Positions 6,580-7,768 of a DNA stretch of 7,768 nt are shown piece by piece. Every line of letters begins with the position of its first letter. Position 1 is the stretch's first letter. The DNA comes from an uncultured Erythrobacteraceae bacterium (GTDB lineage Bacteria; Pseudomonadota; Alphaproteobacteria; Sphingomonadales; Sphingomonadaceae). The position numbers and the translations under genes were made by a program. The notes below the pieces were generated by a model. It did no database searches, was not told the DNA's origin, and saw only the letters and a list, made by a program, of their open reading frames with translations. Where the stretch lies: assembly GCA_946482075.1 (NCBI GenBank), contig CAMLQG010000116.1, forward strand, positions 1 to 7,768, written 5' to 3'.

Positions 6580-6644
6580 GAAGGCGGGAATCCATTGCTC
6601 GCACCTGCCAAGCATCCTGGATTCCCGCTTCCGCGGGGATGACG
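6568..6644. repeat. REP-like inverted doublet (CGTCATTCCCGCGAAGGCGG type)
   Basis: Two inverted copies lie at 6568-6595 and 6617-6644. The first has a perfect 8-bp stem ATTCCCGC/GCGGGAAT (6572-6579 with 6584-6591) and a GAAG loop. The second has ATTCCCGC/GCGGGGAT (6621-6628 with 6633-6640) with one G-T wobble and a TTCC loop. Both end in the REP-style TCCA or its complement. This GTCATTCCCGCGAAGGCGGGAAT class is, from general knowledge, very common between genes in proteobacteria. Being palindromic, it could help end transcripts from either of the converging genes. Confidence 0.85.
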
Positions 6645-6753
6645 AAAGGGCGTTTGGAAAGTCACACATGATCTCCAAGCGTGAACGCCTGCTTCTTGGC
6701 TCCAAACCAACAGAATTCATTGGGAAAAAATCGAAATCTCAGGAACGGAGCCG

Positions 6754-6768
6754 GCCCTGGTCGAGGGC
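6754..6768. terminator. Possible weak bidirectional hairpin between convergent genes
   Basis: GCCCT-GGTCG-AGGGC gives a 5-bp GC-rich stem. On the plus strand it is followed only by a short T-run (GCTTTG). On the minus strand, downstream of the DedA stop, a TTTTTT run comes only about 23 bases later. It is not a canonical intrinsic terminator, so this is a weak candidate. Confidence 0.25.
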
Positions 6769-6797
6769 GCTTTGACACCGTTCTGCGTAAACCGGCC

Positions 6798-7478
6798 TTA
6801 CGCCACCGCCCTGCGCCTCGGTCCGCGCCTGCGCTTACCGCCGGCCATCAGCTTCGCGCCGATCGCGGTCGCCACGATCGTCAGCACCGCCACGCAGGCG
6901 CCGATGCCCAGCAGGTGCCCTTCGGTCACCCGATCGATCGAGCCCAGCGTCTTCACTGCGAAATAGCCGGGCGCGAACATCACCGGGACCCACAGCAACG
7001 CGGACGTCACATTGGCGATCTGGAAGCGGCGGCGGTCCATCTCCATCACTCCCGCGACAAGCGGCACGGTCGCCCGGATCGGCCCCAGGAAACGGCCTGC
7101 GAAGATCGCGACGAAGCCGTAGCGGCGGAAGAACAGCCGCGCCCGCGCCACCATCAGGCGGTGCCGGTTGAGCGGCCAGCGGCGATAGATCGTCGGCCCG
7201 ATCCGCCGCCCCACGCAATAGGATATCCAGTCGCCCAGAACGGCGCCGCCCGCAGCCCAGAGCATTACCGGCAAGGGATCGATCATGCCCGTGCCGATCA
7301 ATCCGCCGATGGCGATCATCAGGGCCGTGGCCGGCATGAACAGGCCCAGGACGGCAAGCGATTCACCGAAGGCCAGCACGCCCACGATCGGGCCCGCCCA
7401 GACGCCATGCTCGGCGATGAACGCGGTGACGTTTGCGATCAGCTCTTCCACTCGGTCTCCGCGTGCCAGCCCTTCCAC
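6798..7478 (-). CDS. DedA-family membrane protein (PF09335, SNARE-associated/VTT domain)
   Basis: Polytopic inner-membrane protein of up to 226 residues, the usual DedA size. Family members take part in lipid-carrier or phospholipid flipping and in maintaining proton-motive force and envelope integrity; the exact substrate here is unknown. Visible landmarks: hydrophobic segments at about 24-70, E39 in VLAFGESLAVLG, re-entrant segment GGAVLGDWISYCVGRRIG (77-94), FFRRYGFVAIFAGRFLGP (116-133) with R129, then IRATVPLVAG with R135, and two more hydrophobic segments (about 136-175, 186-212). The C-terminal tail is very basic (GKRRRGPRRR), as expected on the cytoplasmic side. Most DedA proteins have P-G-D/E-T after the first conserved Glu; here it is MPATAL, so the second acidic residue is missing. 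The longest start is GTG 7478, with no clear ribosome binding site. GTG 7451 (217 residues), preceded by GGAGA, is a good alternative and begins at the typical VEELI. It converges on the kinase gene and is probably monocistronic. Confidence 0.92.
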   Translation of the reverse strand: MEGLARGDRVEELIANVTAFIAEHGVWAGPIVGVLAFGESLAVLGLFMPATALMIAIGGLIGTGMIDPLPVMLWAAGGAVLGDWISYCVGRRIGPTIYRRWPLNRHRLMVARARLFFRRYGFVAIFAGRFLGPIRATVPLVAGVMEMDRRRFQIANVTSALLWVPVMFAPGYFAVKTLGSIDRVTEGHLLGIGACVAVLTIVATAIGAKLMAGGKRRRGPRRRAVA

Positions 7479-7595
7479 GACCGAAGCTAGGGGGTCGGAC
7501 GAGGCTTGGCCATAGCGCCAGCCCCGTCATCGCAACCACGCACCGCCTGCCAGGCCCGGATCGCAGCAAAAGCCGCCTGCCTGCCTCGCGAAGCG
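7479..7595 (-). other. Short spacer between receptor and DedA genes
   Basis: These 117 bases separate two same-strand genes and must hold the DedA leader. I see no convincing -35/-10 pair and no canonical terminator for the receptor gene. On the minus strand the motif GGCAGGCGG occurs twice (once followed by CTTTT, once by TGCG), without a clear stem. DedA could be read from a promoter here or by readthrough from the receptor gene. Confidence 0.4.
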
Positions 7596-7768
7596 TCAGA
7601 AGTTCGCCGAAACGCCGAACTTGGCGGTCCAGCTATAATCCTCATATTGCAGCAGGCGGCGGCCGCCCCCGAAATTCTGGTAAGCGAAATAGGGCGCATC
7701 GGTGACGTTGATCCATTCCGCGAAGATGCGCACGCCCGGCAGGATGCGGTACTTGGCCGACAGGTCCA
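7596..7768 (-). CDS. TonB-dependent receptor, C-terminal end only (partial)
   Basis: The last 56 codons of an outer-membrane beta-barrel receptor enter from the right edge and stop at TGA 7596-7598. The reading includes LPGVRIFAEWINVTDAPYF, AYQNFGGGRRLLQYEDYSW and the end TAKFGVSANF. The N-V-T-D-x-P turn, the Y-x-D-Y-S/T-W strand and the terminal Phe with alternating hydrophobic residues are typical of TonB-dependent receptors, where the last strand is the assembly signal read by the BAM complex. These proteins import large substrates such as siderophores or oligosaccharides using TonB energy. The plug and ligand-binding loops lie outside the window, so the substrate cannot be guessed. The family is greatly expanded in sphingomonads, which fits the rest of the window. 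Confidence 0.85.
   Translation of the reverse strand, partial: DLSAKYRILPGVRIFAEWINVTDAPYFAYQNFGGGRRLLQYEDYSWTAKFGVSANF

Larger units (their letters stand above)
6267..6797. other. Convergent intergenic region between kinase and DedA genes
   Basis: These 531 bases lie between two converging genes and hold no protein gene that I can support. The short frames on either strand are low-complexity translations of repeats. Contents: the rest of the MITE-like insert and the outer REP doublet (to 6474), an unassigned AT-richer stretch (6475-6537), an imperfect tandem repeat (6538-6579) overlapping a second REP doublet (6568-6644), then about 110 bases with no clear feature, including an A-run at 6725-6730, and a small hairpin at 6754-6768. 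No tRNA or recognisable small RNA was seen. Confidence 0.7.

Noticed and set aside
6283..6644. Possible CRISPR array from the repeated palindromes
   Set aside because: The copies are inverted pairs of three different sequences, without regular direct repeats or uniform spacers.
6175..6775. Short frames across the intergenic repeats on both strands
   Set aside because: They are translations of REP and MITE-like palindromes; the phrases such as VIPAKAGIH and SSPRKRESR are known products of spurious translation of the CATTCCCGCG repeat.
6681..7490. Plus-strand frame of 269 codons opposite the DedA gene
   Set aside because: His/Arg/Asp-rich shadow translation, whereas the minus strand encodes a clear DedA protein with conserved motifs.

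Overview
The window most likely comes from an alphaproteobacterium of the Sphingomonadales. It is GC-rich, carries a NodT-type outer-membrane lipoprotein and the C-terminus of a TonB-dependent receptor, and has the palindromic intergenic repeats common in sphingomonad genomes. Taxonomy is inferred from these traits; no database search was possible.

Layout. (1) Positions 1-127 hold, on the minus strand, a fragment of an M23 (LytM-type) peptidase catalytic domain that runs off the left edge. It abuts head-to-head an RND efflux permease on the plus strand that has lost about 165-175 N-terminal residues. A 14-base segment (111-124) reads sensibly in both genes, so this is a deletion/recombination junction or an assembly chimera. 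(2) Positions 57-6266 carry four plus-strand genes: truncated RND permease, NodT-family outer-membrane factor, CusR/CopR-like response regulator and CusS/CopS-like sensor kinase. Each downstream gene starts inside the stop codon of the one before (GTGA, ATGA, GTGA), so they form one translationally coupled operon. The periplasmic adaptor normally found in such an operon, and any operon promoter, are absent and would lie in the missing upstream part. (3) Positions 6222-6797 form a repeat-rich convergent region. A palindromic REP-like doublet is interrupted by a 153-bp MITE-like element with 25-bp terminal inverted repeats and a 9-bp near-duplication of its target. That element contains a third palindrome, and a further REP doublet follows at 6568-6644. 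The 3' end of the kinase gene, including its stop codon, lies in these repeats. (4) Positions 6798-7478 (minus) encode a DedA-family membrane protein. (5) Positions 7596-7768 (minus) encode the last 56 residues of a TonB-dependent receptor.

How the genes work together. In an intact locus the permease, an adaptor and the outer-membrane factor would form a tripartite drug/solute exporter, and the two-component pair would sense an envelope signal and control expression. The kinase and regulator belong to the heavy-metal sensor group, but the pump is of the hydrophobe/drug (HAE-1, MdtB/MdtC-like) type and the kinase lacks the Met/His-rich periplasmic stretch of CusS, so a metal signal should not be assumed. 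I see no convincing previously undescribed system. The unusual points are the junction at the left end and the nested repeat insertions that set the kinase C-terminus.
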